Positions 1 through 6,299 of a DNA stretch of 9,783 nt are shown one piece after another. The stretch's first letter is position 1. Each line of letters starts with the position of its first letter. Made by a program: the position numbers and the translations under genes. Below the pieces are notes generated by a model. It saw only the letters and a list, made by a program, of their open reading frames with translations, did no database searches and was not told the DNA's origin. Source of the DNA: Planctomycetota bacterium (GTDB lineage: Bacteria; Planctomycetota; PUPC01; DSUN01); assembly GCA_016872875.1 (NCBI GenBank), contig VGYW01000321.1, positions 1 through 9,783 on the forward strand. Direction: 5' to 3'.

Positions 1-26
1 ATCTCCTGCGTGTTCCGCAACTCTTG

Positions 27-55
27 ATTATACGCGACACGCGAGATATGAACAA
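27..55 (-). promoter_or_regulatory. Candidate sigma70-type promoter reading out of the left edge
   Basis: On the minus strand a TTGTTC box (50-55) is followed by exactly 17 bases and a perfect TATAAT (27-32). It lies just after the stop codon of the minus-strand oxidoreductase gene and points to a gene beyond the window. Transcription would start near position 20. A perfect -10 box is uncommon in DNA this GC-rich, which makes the match more believable, but the -35 box is only 3 of 6. It suggests that a new transcription unit begins here. No clear hairpin terminator is visible in bases 1-58. Confidence 0.45.
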
Positions 56-58
56 GCA

Positions 59-934
59 TCAACGCCGCACGCGAACGGTTTGGCCGGTGGTGGCGGACTT
101 GACGATGGCGTCGAGGACGCGGACGGGCTCGAGCATCGCTTCGTCGGCGAGCGGGCGCTGGCCGGTGCGGAGCATCCGCAGGATGCGCGTGAGGCCCGCG
201 ACGTAGCAATCGGAGATGTCCAGCGCTCCGCCCGCGACGCCCTCCTTGCAGAAGGCCGTGGCGTAGAAGCCGTGCTTAGCGTCCGCCAGGAGGTGCAGCG
301 TCGCCGTCCGCCCGTCGCCATACGACACGGCGGCGACGGTGTTCTTCCCGCTCTGCCGCGCGGCGACCTCGGCCACGCCCAGGCCCATCACCTGCTGCAT
401 GGTCTCCACGGCGTGGATGGCATAGAAGTGTATGCCGCCGTACTCGCTCGTGGGGTCGGAGGGGCAGCCGAAGACGCCGCTGCGGACGCCTCCCAGCTCC
501 GCGCACTTGCCGATCAGCTCCTGCGTGCCCTTCGCCCAGCGAATCGTCGAGTAAGAGGTGAGGAGCACGCGGTTGCGCTCCGCCAGCGCGAGAATCCGCT
601 TCGCGTCGGCCGTCGAGCAGGCGAGCGGCTTGTCCACGAACGCCGGGATGCGGGCCTGGAGGAACGGCTTGACGTAGCGCAGGTGCAGCCCGCCGTGGCG
701 GAAGACCACGAACACGGCGTCCACCATGCCGATCATGTCGGTGGGCTTCTTGACGATAGTGGGGATCTTCCCCGCCTTCGCCACCTCCTCGTTTCGTTCG
801 GGCACGAGGCCGAAGAGGGCGACGACCTTCGCCCCGCGAATCGCCTTCTGCTCCGGCGTGTCGTTCAGGTTGCACAGTTGCGAGAGTGCGATTGCGTGCG
901 AATTGTCCGACCCCACGATTCCGATGCGAATCAC
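59..934 (-). CDS. Gfo/Idh/MocA family NAD(P)-dependent oxidoreductase
   Basis: The predicted protein of 291 residues should be a cytoplasmic dehydrogenase or isomerase acting on a sugar, polyol or related substrate. It starts with a Rossmann strand and a glycine-rich loop (GIVGSDNSHA, about residues 5-14). It carries the family signature DKP with the likely catalytic lysine at K102 (FVDKPLA). A GIHFYAIHAVE stretch at about 167-177 corresponds to the C-terminal GxHxxD/E region, with H174 a likely active-site residue. I chose the GTG at 934 because AAGGAG stands 6 bases upstream and the protein then begins directly with the Rossmann strand. An ATG at 949 and a GTG at 964 in the same frame would only add a short non-conserved tail. 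It is the third gene of a minus-strand operon, 38 bp after the lipoprotein gene. The length is short for the family (usually 330-400). The substrate cannot be read from the sequence. Confidence 0.88.
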   Translation of the reverse strand: MIRIGIVGSDNSHAIALSQLCNLNDTPEQKAIRGAKVVALFGLVPERNEEVAKAGKIPTIVKKPTDMIGMVDAVFVVFRHGGLHLRYVKPFLQARIPAFVDKPLACSTADAKRILALAERNRVLLTSYSTIRWAKGTQELIGKCAELGGVRSGVFGCPSDPTSEYGGIHFYAIHAVETMQQVMGLGVAEVAARQSGKNTVAAVSYGDGRTATLHLLADAKHGFYATAFCKEGVAGGALDISDCYVAGLTRILRMLRTGQRPLADEAMLEPVRVLDAIVKSATTGQTVRVRR

Positions 935-940
935 ACCTGT

Positions 941-946
941 CTCCTT
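941..946 (-). promoter_or_regulatory. Ribosome binding site that fixes a GTG start
   Basis: AAGGAG on the minus strand ends 6 bases before the GTG at 934-932. The upstream in-frame ATG (949-947) overlaps this site, so initiation at the GTG is the better reading. Confidence 0.6.
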
Positions 947-972
947 CATGGAAGGCCTTGACACGAACAGCG

Positions 973-1863
973 TCAGAGATTACTCCGGCGGCCCGCAACA
1001 GTCAAGAGCTTGTCAAGCTCCGCCAGGGGTTCTGCGGTTGCGGCGTCTGGGCCGTGGCGGAGGATGCCGGCGAGGAACCGGCCGCGTCGGAAGGCGGCCA
1101 GGGGGCCTAGGGCGGGGTCGTCAGCGGTGAAGCCGCCGTGGCCAACGGCCAGAGGCTGGGTGGGCTTCTTCGCCTGGAGGACGGCCTGGAGGCGGGCGAG
1201 GGCGGAGGCGGCCTGGGCTTCGGTGTCGCAGCGGCAAGCGAAAAGCGTGGCCTCGCGCCCATCCAGCTTGTAGCGGGCGGAGACGGCTCGCCTGAGGAAG
1301 TCGTGGCCGAGGAAGTCGGAGGGGGTGTATTGTTCGGAACGTGCGATGCGGCGCTGGGTGGGCAGCAGCTTCAGGTAGTCGGGCCAGGCTTTGGTCGGCG
1401 GGAGGTCGGCGGCGAGCCGGGGGGCGATGGCCTGCGCGCTGACGGGTTTGCTGGATGGGAGGGCGTTGACGGCGACGCAGAAGCGGCCTTGCCAGAACTC
1501 GACCCGCGAGTCGTCGCCCGCGCCCTCGCTGCCAACGTCGAGCGGCTTCGATTCGAGGGTCACGTGTGCGCGGTAGAGCGCGAAGGCGTTGCCCTCGCAG
1601 CCCATGTCGTAGAGGTCAATCGAGAACAGCGGGGTCTCCTTGTCGCCGTATGTTGCCTGGGCGAGTGAGCGGAAGCCGAAGGAGATGACGAAGGGGGCCT
1701 CGCCGTCAATCGCGTCGTAGAGGTTCCTGGCCGAGTAGTGCCGCACGGGGCCGATGCGCGTGAAGCCGCTGCGCGTTGCGCCGAGGGGATGGCTGCATCC
1801 GGCGGCGAGCAGGCAAAGGAACGCGGCGTGAGACACGCCGCCCACAACCTTACGCAAGGGCAT
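973..1863 (-). CDS. Exported lipoprotein, DUF6599-like, function unknown
   Basis: The protein has 296 residues. It begins with a positively charged n-region, a hydrophobic stretch and a lipobox-like LAAGC, with the lipidated cysteine at C23, so it is probably membrane-anchored outside the cytoplasm. The segment NLYDAIDGEAPFVISFGF (about 47-64) followed by a LAQATY strand (67-72) resembles the start of the DUF6599 family. The assignment rests on pattern memory, not a search. The ATG at 1863 has a strong GGGAGG 6 bases upstream. A longer in-frame reading to 2142 runs through the neighbouring reductase and is rejected because it is arginine/alanine/proline-rich shadow sequence and lacks the signal at its N-terminus. 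Its start overlaps the end of the aldo/keto reductase gene by 14 bp, so translation is probably coupled. Pairing with an exported iron-sulfur reductase suggests a shared role at the envelope, but none can be assigned. Confidence 0.8.
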   Translation of the reverse strand: MPLRKVVGGVSHAAFLCLLAAGCSHPLGATRSGFTRIGPVRHYSARNLYDAIDGEAPFVISFGFRSLAQATYGDKETPLFSIDLYDMGCEGNAFALYRAHVTLESKPLDVGSEGAGDDSRVEFWQGRFCVAVNALPSSKPVSAQAIAPRLAADLPPTKAWPDYLKLLPTQRRIARSEQYTPSDFLGHDFLRRAVSARYKLDGREATLFACRCDTEAQAASALARLQAVLQAKKPTQPLAVGHGGFTADDPALGPLAAFRRGRFLAGILRHGPDAATAEPLAELDKLLTVAGRRSNL

Positions 1864-3064
1864 GGTGGGCCTCCCGAATAAGGCGGCGGAGGGGGAGGCG
1901 CTGGGGGCAGGCGCGCTCGCAGGTGCCGCAGCCCTGGCAGGCGGTGGCGCGGCGCTCGGGCGGCAGCGCGGAGTAGTCGGCGCGGGCGGCGGCGCCATAG
2001 CCGTGGTGGCGATAGCCGTGGAAGCGGAGGATGTCCTGAACGGCGATGCCGGCGGGGCAGGCGTCGAGGCAGGCACCGCAGAAGCCGCACGCGGTCGCGT
2101 GCGCCGCCGCCTCGTGAAGCCGCTCGACGTCGCCCGCCGCAAGCTCGATCGTCGGCACCTTCAGGTTCTCGTCTACGTGGGTCATGTTGGTCATGCCGCA
2201 GACGACGGCGTGGACACCCTCGACGCCGAGGACGTAGCGGTAGCAGAGCTGATAGGGGGAGAGGCCGGCCTTCTTAAGCTTCGGGTCGTCCACTGCGGCG
2301 ACGATCTTGTCGGCCTGCATCGCCGCCTTCATCACGATGATGCCGATGTCGGCCTTGCGGGCGGCCTCGAGCGCGGGTTCGATGGTCTTGACGTCGGTGC
2401 GGCCGAGCGAGCCCCAGGCGCCCTTGATGAGGGAGAAGGCGATCATTGCGACATCGTAGCGGCCGGTCTCGGCGGCGAGCTTGAGGACTTCGGCGGGCTT
2501 GGCGTGCTCGCTGAGGCCGATGAAGCGCGCCTTCCCCTGCTTCTTGAGGTCGTCCGCCGCCCGAAGCCACTCCTCGTCCTTCACGTAGTCAATCAGCGTT
2601 GTGCAGCCGTGGAGCATCATGATGTCCACGCAGTCGGTCCGCAGTCGGCGCAGCGCCCCCTCGGCCCGCTCCATCGCCACTTTGTAGACGTCGCGCTTAG
2701 CCTGGAGGTTGCCGCGTATGTCCATCTTCGTGCAGATGAAGGCGTTCTTGCGGCGGCCGTCGCCGCTGAGGAACTCGCCGATGGCCTCCTCGCTCCTGCC
2801 GCCGCCGTAGACGTGTGAGGTGTCGAAGAGGTTCACGCCCCCCTCGTAGAGCTTTGCCAGCAGCGGGATGCGCTCCTTGCTCGTGTGGAGGGCGCCGTGG
2901 GCGATACGCGAGACCATGAGATTCGTGCGGCCGAGGCGCGCGTAGCGCACCGCGGGCTGCTCGTTTCGCCGCTCGGCCTTCGCCTCCTGCGCAAGCCCAT
3001 CGTGTCTCACCACCACGGCGCCTGCGGTCGCCGCCGCGCGGCGCAGGAATTCACGTCGTTCCAT
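1850..3064 (-). CDS. Tat-exported aldo/keto reductase with two C-terminal 4Fe-4S cluster motifs
   Basis: The protein has 404 residues. It opens with a twin-arginine signal (ERREFLRR, residues 2-9) followed by an alanine/valine-rich hydrophobic stretch, so it is probably exported folded. Residues 40 to about 315 form an aldo/keto reductase barrel; the catalytic tetrad is recognisable as D81, Y86, K113 and H152. The C-terminus carries two ferredoxin-like cysteine motifs, CGFCGACLDACP (C326, C329, C332, C336) and CQGCGTCERACP (C376, C379, C382, C386), each able to bind a 4Fe-4S cluster. This layout is known in bacterial aldo/keto reductases with iron-sulfur tails; the clusters probably pass electrons to or from the barrel. 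I chose the ATG at 3064 because GGAGGA lies 7 bases upstream and the Tat motif follows at once; an in-frame start at 3127 would bury the signal. It is the first gene of a three-gene operon. The substrate is unknown. Confidence 0.92.
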   Translation of the reverse strand: MERREFLRRAAATAGAVVVRHDGLAQEAKAERRNEQPAVRYARLGRTNLMVSRIAHGALHTSKERIPLLAKLYEGGVNLFDTSHVYGGGRSEEAIGEFLSGDGRRKNAFICTKMDIRGNLQAKRDVYKVAMERAEGALRRLRTDCVDIMMLHGCTTLIDYVKDEEWLRAADDLKKQGKARFIGLSEHAKPAEVLKLAAETGRYDVAMIAFSLIKGAWGSLGRTDVKTIEPALEAARKADIGIIVMKAAMQADKIVAAVDDPKLKKAGLSPYQLCYRYVLGVEGVHAVVCGMTNMTHVDENLKVPTIELAAGDVERLHEAAAHATACGFCGACLDACPAGIAVQDILRFHGYRHHGYGAAARADYSALPPERRATACQGCGTCERACPQRLPLRRLIREAHHALA

Positions 3065-3095
3065 GCCTTGTCCTCCAGGAACTCTCCCTCGCGGC

Positions 3096-3124
3096 ATTGT
3101 AGCCATACGCTCCGCCCCCTGCAA
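3096..3124 (-). promoter_or_regulatory. Promoter of the minus-strand reductase/lipoprotein/oxidoreductase operon
   Basis: On the minus strand TTGCAG (3119-3124) and TACAAT (3096-3101, 5 of 6 consensus bases) are separated by exactly 17 bases. Transcription would start near 3089 and give a leader of about 25 bases that includes the GGAGGA ribosome binding site at 3071-3076. The fit of box, spacing and leader makes this a good candidate. Confidence 0.55.
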
Positions 3125-3142
3125 CACCGCACCTTCTCACGC

Positions 3143-3171
3143 TTGACCTTGTCGGGGAGCACGGGTAGCAT
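3143..3171 (+). promoter_or_regulatory. Divergent promoter for the plus-strand oxidoreductase unit
   Basis: TTGACC (3143-3148) and TAGCAT (3166-3171) are separated by 17 bases on the plus strand. Transcription would start near 3178, leaving a leader of about 39 bases with GGAAGG 6 bases before the ATG at 3217. The -35 box lies only 18 bp from the -35 box of the opposite promoter, so a regulator bound between them could control both operons. I see no convincing operator palindrome in that gap. Confidence 0.5.
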
Positions 3172-3216
3172 AAGTGCCGAAGCGGGTTCCCCATCAGCGG
3201 CAGTGGAAGGCACACA

Positions 3217-4260
3217 ATGATGAAGCAGGTCCGTGTAGCCATCGTGGGCATGGGCATCGGGAGGCCGAACGGCAAGGCAATCGCGAAGAACCCGCGGGGG
3301 CGCGTGGTCGCGCTCTGCGACCTCGTGGAAGACCGAATGAAGGACTTCGCGAAGGAGCTGCCCGAACCGCCGAAGCTCTATGCCGACTACAAGGCCATGT
3401 GCCGCGACAAGGAGATTGACGCGGTGATGATCGGCACGCCCAACCAGTGGCACGTGCCCATCGCCCTGGAGGCCGTGCGGCGCGGCAAGCACGTGCTCAT
3501 CACCAAGCCGCTGGCCGACGCCCTGGCCCCCGCCCGCCGGCTCGTGGCCGCGCAGGAGAAGGCGGGCGTGGTCGGCATGATGTCCCTCTCGATGCGCTTC
3601 AGCGGGTCCACGCTCTACCTGGGCCAGATGGCGCGGCGGGGCGACTTCGGCGAGCTGTACTACGCCCGCGCCCGCAGCATCCGCCGCAGCGGCATCCCCG
3701 ACTGGAATCTCGGCTTCATCGAAAAGGGCGGCGGGGCGTTCCGCGACATGGGCGTCCACGTCCTCGATTCCGCCTGGTGGATTCTCGGGATGCCGACGCC
3801 CGTGAGCGTCACGGGCGTCGCGGGCGCGAAGTTCGGCCCCTTCGGCCGCGGCTACTGGGACTTCCGCCAGCCGCCCAAGAGCTTCTGGCGCAAGTACGGC
3901 TCGGACGACTATGCCGGCGGCTTCATCCGCTTCGAGAACGGCGCGGGGCTACAGTGCGAGAGCTTCTGGGCCTCCCACCAGGCGCCCGAGCACCAGCTAG
4001 AGCTCTTCGGCACCGACGCCGGCGCACGCTACACCCCCCTCACCCTCTACCGCACGGTGGACGGCGCGCCCCACGACATCACGGTGAACCTGCCCAAGGG
4101 CGCGGACCCGTGGGACCTGATTGCGGGACACTTCATTGACTGCGTCCTCGACGGCGTGCCCTGCGATGCCCCGCTCCGCCACGGCCTCATCGTCCAGGAG
4201 ATGATGGAGGCCATGCTCCGCAGCGCGGAGACGGGGCGCGAGGCGCGTGTCTCCGGCTAG
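3217..4260 (+). CDS. Gfo/Idh/MocA family NAD(P)-dependent oxidoreductase
   Basis: The protein has 347 residues, a usual length for the family, and no signal peptide, so it should act in the cytoplasm on a sugar, inositol-like polyol or derivative. The N-terminal Rossmann fold shows GMGIGRPNG (11-19) and an acidic residue at the end of strand two (CDLVEDR, D35), which favours NAD(H). The signature lysine is K97 in ITKPLAD; the usual glutamate before it is replaced by threonine. The C-terminal alpha/beta domain carries GGGAFRDMGVHVLD (171-184), with D177, H181 and D184 matching the family's active-site DxGxHxxD pattern. ATG at 3217 is preceded by GGAAGG with 6 bases of spacing; a second ATG follows directly. 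It heads the plus-strand unit and lies 29 bp before the secreted hydrolase gene, facing away from the operon that holds another member of the same family. Confidence 0.93.
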   Translation: MMKQVRVAIVGMGIGRPNGKAIAKNPRGRVVALCDLVEDRMKDFAKELPEPPKLYADYKAMCRDKEIDAVMIGTPNQWHVPIALEAVRRGKHVLITKPLADALAPARRLVAAQEKAGVVGMMSLSMRFSGSTLYLGQMARRGDFGELYYARARSIRRSGIPDWNLGFIEKGGGAFRDMGVHVLDSAWWILGMPTPVSVTGVAGAKFGPFGRGYWDFRQPPKSFWRKYGSDDYAGGFIRFENGAGLQCESFWASHQAPEHQLELFGTDAGARYTPLTLYRTVDGAPHDITVNLPKGADPWDLIAGHFIDCVLDGVPCDAPLRHGLIVQEMMEAMLRSAETGREARVSG

Positions 4261-4289
4261 GCCCCTCACTACGCCCTGGGGTGCACTCC

Positions 4290-5885
4290 ATGCGCATCTT
4301 GGCCAACTCAGCGTTCGTGCTTGCCGTGTTCGCCGGGACCACGCCCGCGGCAGTGTTCCAGTACGCCGTGCCGGTGGCGACAGGGAAAGGGGAAAGCACG
4401 GCGTTCCTGTGGGTCCCGCCCAAGGCGCCGCAGGTGCGCGGGGTGGTGATGGGCGGGATGACCCTGATGGAGCAGGAGTTTGCGAAGGACACGCGCATCC
4501 GCCAGGCGTGCGCCGGGGAGGGGCTGGCCATCGTCTTCCTCAAGTGCGGCCTGGGCAGCGTGGAGGTTCAGAAGGTGCTCGAGGACCTCGCCAAGGCCTC
4601 GGGCTGCGGCGAGCTGGCGATGGCGCCGCTGTTGTTCGTGGGGCACTCGGCTGGCGGGCCGCAGGCCAAAGCCTGTGCCGTCAGGATGGCAGCACGCTCC
4701 TTCGGGCTGGTGCAGTACCGCGGCGGCGTGCCAGGGGGCGGCGATGCTGTGCCGCCAGGCCTCCCGGCGCTCATGATGGTCGGGCAATACGATGAGTTCG
4801 GGGGCACGATGCGCGACGAGGCGGGCCGCGAGGCCTGGGAGGGCGGCCGCGACGCACTCGCCGCCTTCCGCGCCCAGGACCCACTCAACCTCGGCAGCAT
4901 CGCGGTCGAGCCGGGCGCCGGGCACTTCGCCTGGTCCGACCGCAACGCCGCCTACCTGGCGCTCTTCATCCGCAAGGCGGCGAAGGCACGAATCCCCGAT
5001 TGGCCCCCTGATGCCAGAGAGCCCGCGAAGTGCAAGGAGATTGACCATCGCAGCGGTTGGCTCACGGACCTGGCCATCAAGTCCAAGGGCGAGCACGAGC
5101 CTGCCCCCCATGACAACTACCGCGGCGACAAGGGACGGGCCGCCTGGCACTTCGACAAGGAGCTCGCCGAGGCCACAGTGGCCTACCACGCCGGCGGCTT
5201 CGGCAGGAAAGACCAGTTCATCAAGTGGAACGACCCCGTTTGGGTGGACGCCGGGGCGCGCTTCTTCTTCACGAAGCTCACGTGGGTGGGGGACGGGCAG
5301 ACCCTCGAGGTCCACCCCGCCTACGCCGACGCCTACCCCTCTCAGCACCAGGGCCGCGGGCCGCGTTGGCCCCAGGCTGGGCAGGCGGTGGGCCACTCCT
5401 CTGCGCCCATCCGTGTCAAGCAGGTCAGCGGGCCGGTCGTTGCGGTCGGCCCGAATGCCCTGCGCATGCAGTTCGACGCCCTGGCTCCCGCCACGGAGGG
5501 CGGCCGGGTCACTTTCATGGCCTACAGCGAAGGTGATGCCGAGCACCGCTACACGGAGCAGGTGGGGATGATGCCGCGGGGCTTCGCCGGCCTGAAGGCC
5601 GGCAAGGACCAGACAATCATCTTCCCGCCCATCGGCGACCTGAAGGCCGGCGGCGCCCCCGTGGAGTTGAAGGCGACCAGCGACGCCGGCCTGCCGGTGG
5701 AGTACTACGTCGCCTACGGCCCGGCCGAGGTCGCAGATGGCAAGCTGAGGGTCGCCGAGCTGCCCGCGCGCGCGAGCTTTCCCATCGCCGTCAAGGTCGT
5801 CGCCTGGCAGTTTGGCCGCGCCCTCGAGCCGCTCGTGAAAACGGCTACTCCGGTGGAGCAAGTGCTCCATATCAGGAAGCAGTGA
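4290..5885 (+). CDS. Secreted alpha/beta hydrolase with beta-sandwich-like C-terminal region
   Basis: The protein has 531 residues and an N-terminal signal peptide (about 1-21, ending TTPAA). Residues 35 to about 235 read as an alpha/beta hydrolase: nucleophile elbow GHSAGG with S120, an acidic residue after a strand at D168 (MMVGQYDEF) and histidine H212 in GAGHFAWSD. The reaction is therefore probably ester or related hydrolysis outside the cytoplasm; the target is unknown. The middle part (about 240-430) is not recognised. The segment from about 440 to 515 (QTIIFPP, GAPVELKATSDAGLPVEYYV, then GPAEV) resembles the small Ig-like MBG-type domains common in secreted bacterial proteins. The ATG at 4290 has only a weak GGGG-type site; a GTG at 4281 would add three residues. 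It follows the oxidoreductase by 29 bp and precedes the antitoxin-like gene by 21 bp, so all three may be co-transcribed. Confidence 0.82.
   Translation: MRILANSAFVLAVFAGTTPAAVFQYAVPVATGKGESTAFLWVPPKAPQVRGVVMGGMTLMEQEFAKDTRIRQACAGEGLAIVFLKCGLGSVEVQKVLEDLAKASGCGELAMAPLLFVGHSAGGPQAKACAVRMAARSFGLVQYRGGVPGGGDAVPPGLPALMMVGQYDEFGGTMRDEAGREAWEGGRDALAAFRAQDPLNLGSIAVEPGAGHFAWSDRNAAYLALFIRKAAKARIPDWPPDAREPAKCKEIDHRSGWLTDLAIKSKGEHEPAPHDNYRGDKGRAAWHFDKELAEATVAYHAGGFGRKDQFIKWNDPVWVDAGARFFFTKLTWVGDGQTLEVHPAYADAYPSQHQGRGPRWPQAGQAVGHSSAPIRVKQVSGPVVAVGPNALRMQFDALAPATEGGRVTFMAYSEGDAEHRYTEQVGMMPRGFAGLKAGKDQTIIFPPIGDLKAGGAPVELKATSDAGLPVEYYVAYGPAEVADGKLRVAELPARASFPIAVKVVAWQFGRALEPLVKTATPVEQVLHIRKQ
5854..5869. repeat. 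7-bp inverted repeat just upstream of the AbrB-like gene
   Basis: TGGAGCA and TGCTCCA form a perfect inverted repeat around a two-base centre. It lies inside the last codons of the hydrolase gene, about 37 bp before the start of the AbrB/MazE-like gene. Antitoxins of this type often bind palindromes near their own start, so this is a possible operator; it could also be a codon-level coincidence. Confidence 0.3.
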
Positions 5886-5906
5886 TTTGCACTCAGGGAG
5901 CCAGGC

Positions 5907-6188
5907 ATGGCAAGCGCCCGGATGACTGCAAAGCGCCAGATCACGCTTCCACACGCCCTCTGCGAGCAGATGGGCCTGAAGCGAGGCGACAGATTGGCCC
6001 TGGAGAAACGGGTGGTGGATGGCGAGGAGCTCTGGGTGCTCCGGCGAGCGCCCATTGCCGGCAATGGGCTCCCGCCGCCGGATTTCAGTTGGTTTGGGTG
6101 TCTCAGGCGATACGCGAAGGGCAAGTCCCACAGCATGGATGCCATCCGCAAGAGCATCGCGAAGGCGAAGAAGCGTGGCACAATCTGA
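5907..6188 (+). CDS. AbrB/MazE/SpoVT-type DNA-binding protein, antitoxin-like, without a toxin gene
   Basis: The protein has 93 residues. The N-terminal part (MTAKRQITLPHALCEQMGLKRGDRLALE, residues 6-33) matches the swapped-hairpin AbrB fold in its xxKRQITLP and GLKRGD signatures; it should bind DNA as a dimer. The C-terminal part (about 57-93: PDFSWFGCLRRYAKGKSHS, then a basic helix AIRKSIAKAKKRG) looks like the toxin-contacting tail of antitoxins in which a short aromatic/hydrophobic segment precedes an IRxxIA helix. I chose ATG at 5907 because AGGGAG lies 6 bases upstream; the ATG at 5922 has no such site. Antitoxins of this kind usually sit directly before a PIN or MazF toxin. Here the 111 bp that follow contain no toxin reading frame and the next gene is an exported protein, so this is either a solitary regulator or a remnant of a lost pair. 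Confidence 0.8.
   Translation: MASARMTAKRQITLPHALCEQMGLKRGDRLALEKRVVDGEELWVLRRAPIAGNGLPPPDFSWFGCLRRYAKGKSHSMDAIRKSIAKAKKRGTI
6050..6069. repeat. Perfect 20-bp palindrome inside the AbrB-like gene
   Basis: GCCCATTGCC is followed directly by its exact reverse complement GGCAATGGGC, with no loop. It encodes most of RAPIAGNGL between the DNA-binding and C-terminal parts of the protein. It could be a binding site, a remnant of a small palindromic repeat, or chance in GC-rich DNA. Confidence 0.6.
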
Positions 6189-6299
6189 CCTCGCAAGATC
6201 GGGAACGCCATCATCCTGGAGGCCTGGGCCACCGTGAAACTCGCCGGGCCGCGCCGCTGTATGGCAGATGGAGGGAGGGCAAGGCTGAGGAGCACTGCC

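Noticed and set aside
1864..2142. N-terminal extension of the lipoprotein gene
   Set aside because: The stretch overlaps the reductase's iron-sulfur tail in another frame and would bury the lipoprotein signal; the ATG at 1863 has a strong ribosome binding site.
1862..2818. A 318-residue open frame on the plus strand
   Set aside because: It is antisense to the aldo/keto reductase, whose tetrad and cysteine motifs are intact.
5586..5603. GCCGGCC/GGCCGGC hairpin and a 13-bp direct repeat (also at 5639-5651) in the hydrolase gene
   Set aside because: Both arise from recurrent Leu-Lys-Ala-Gly codons in GC-rich coding sequence (GLKAGK and DLKAGG); no independent sign of function.
6189..6299. A PIN or MazF toxin remnant after the antitoxin-like gene
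   Set aside because: All three plus-strand frames were read and show no toxin motif; only the signal-peptide gene that follows is supported.
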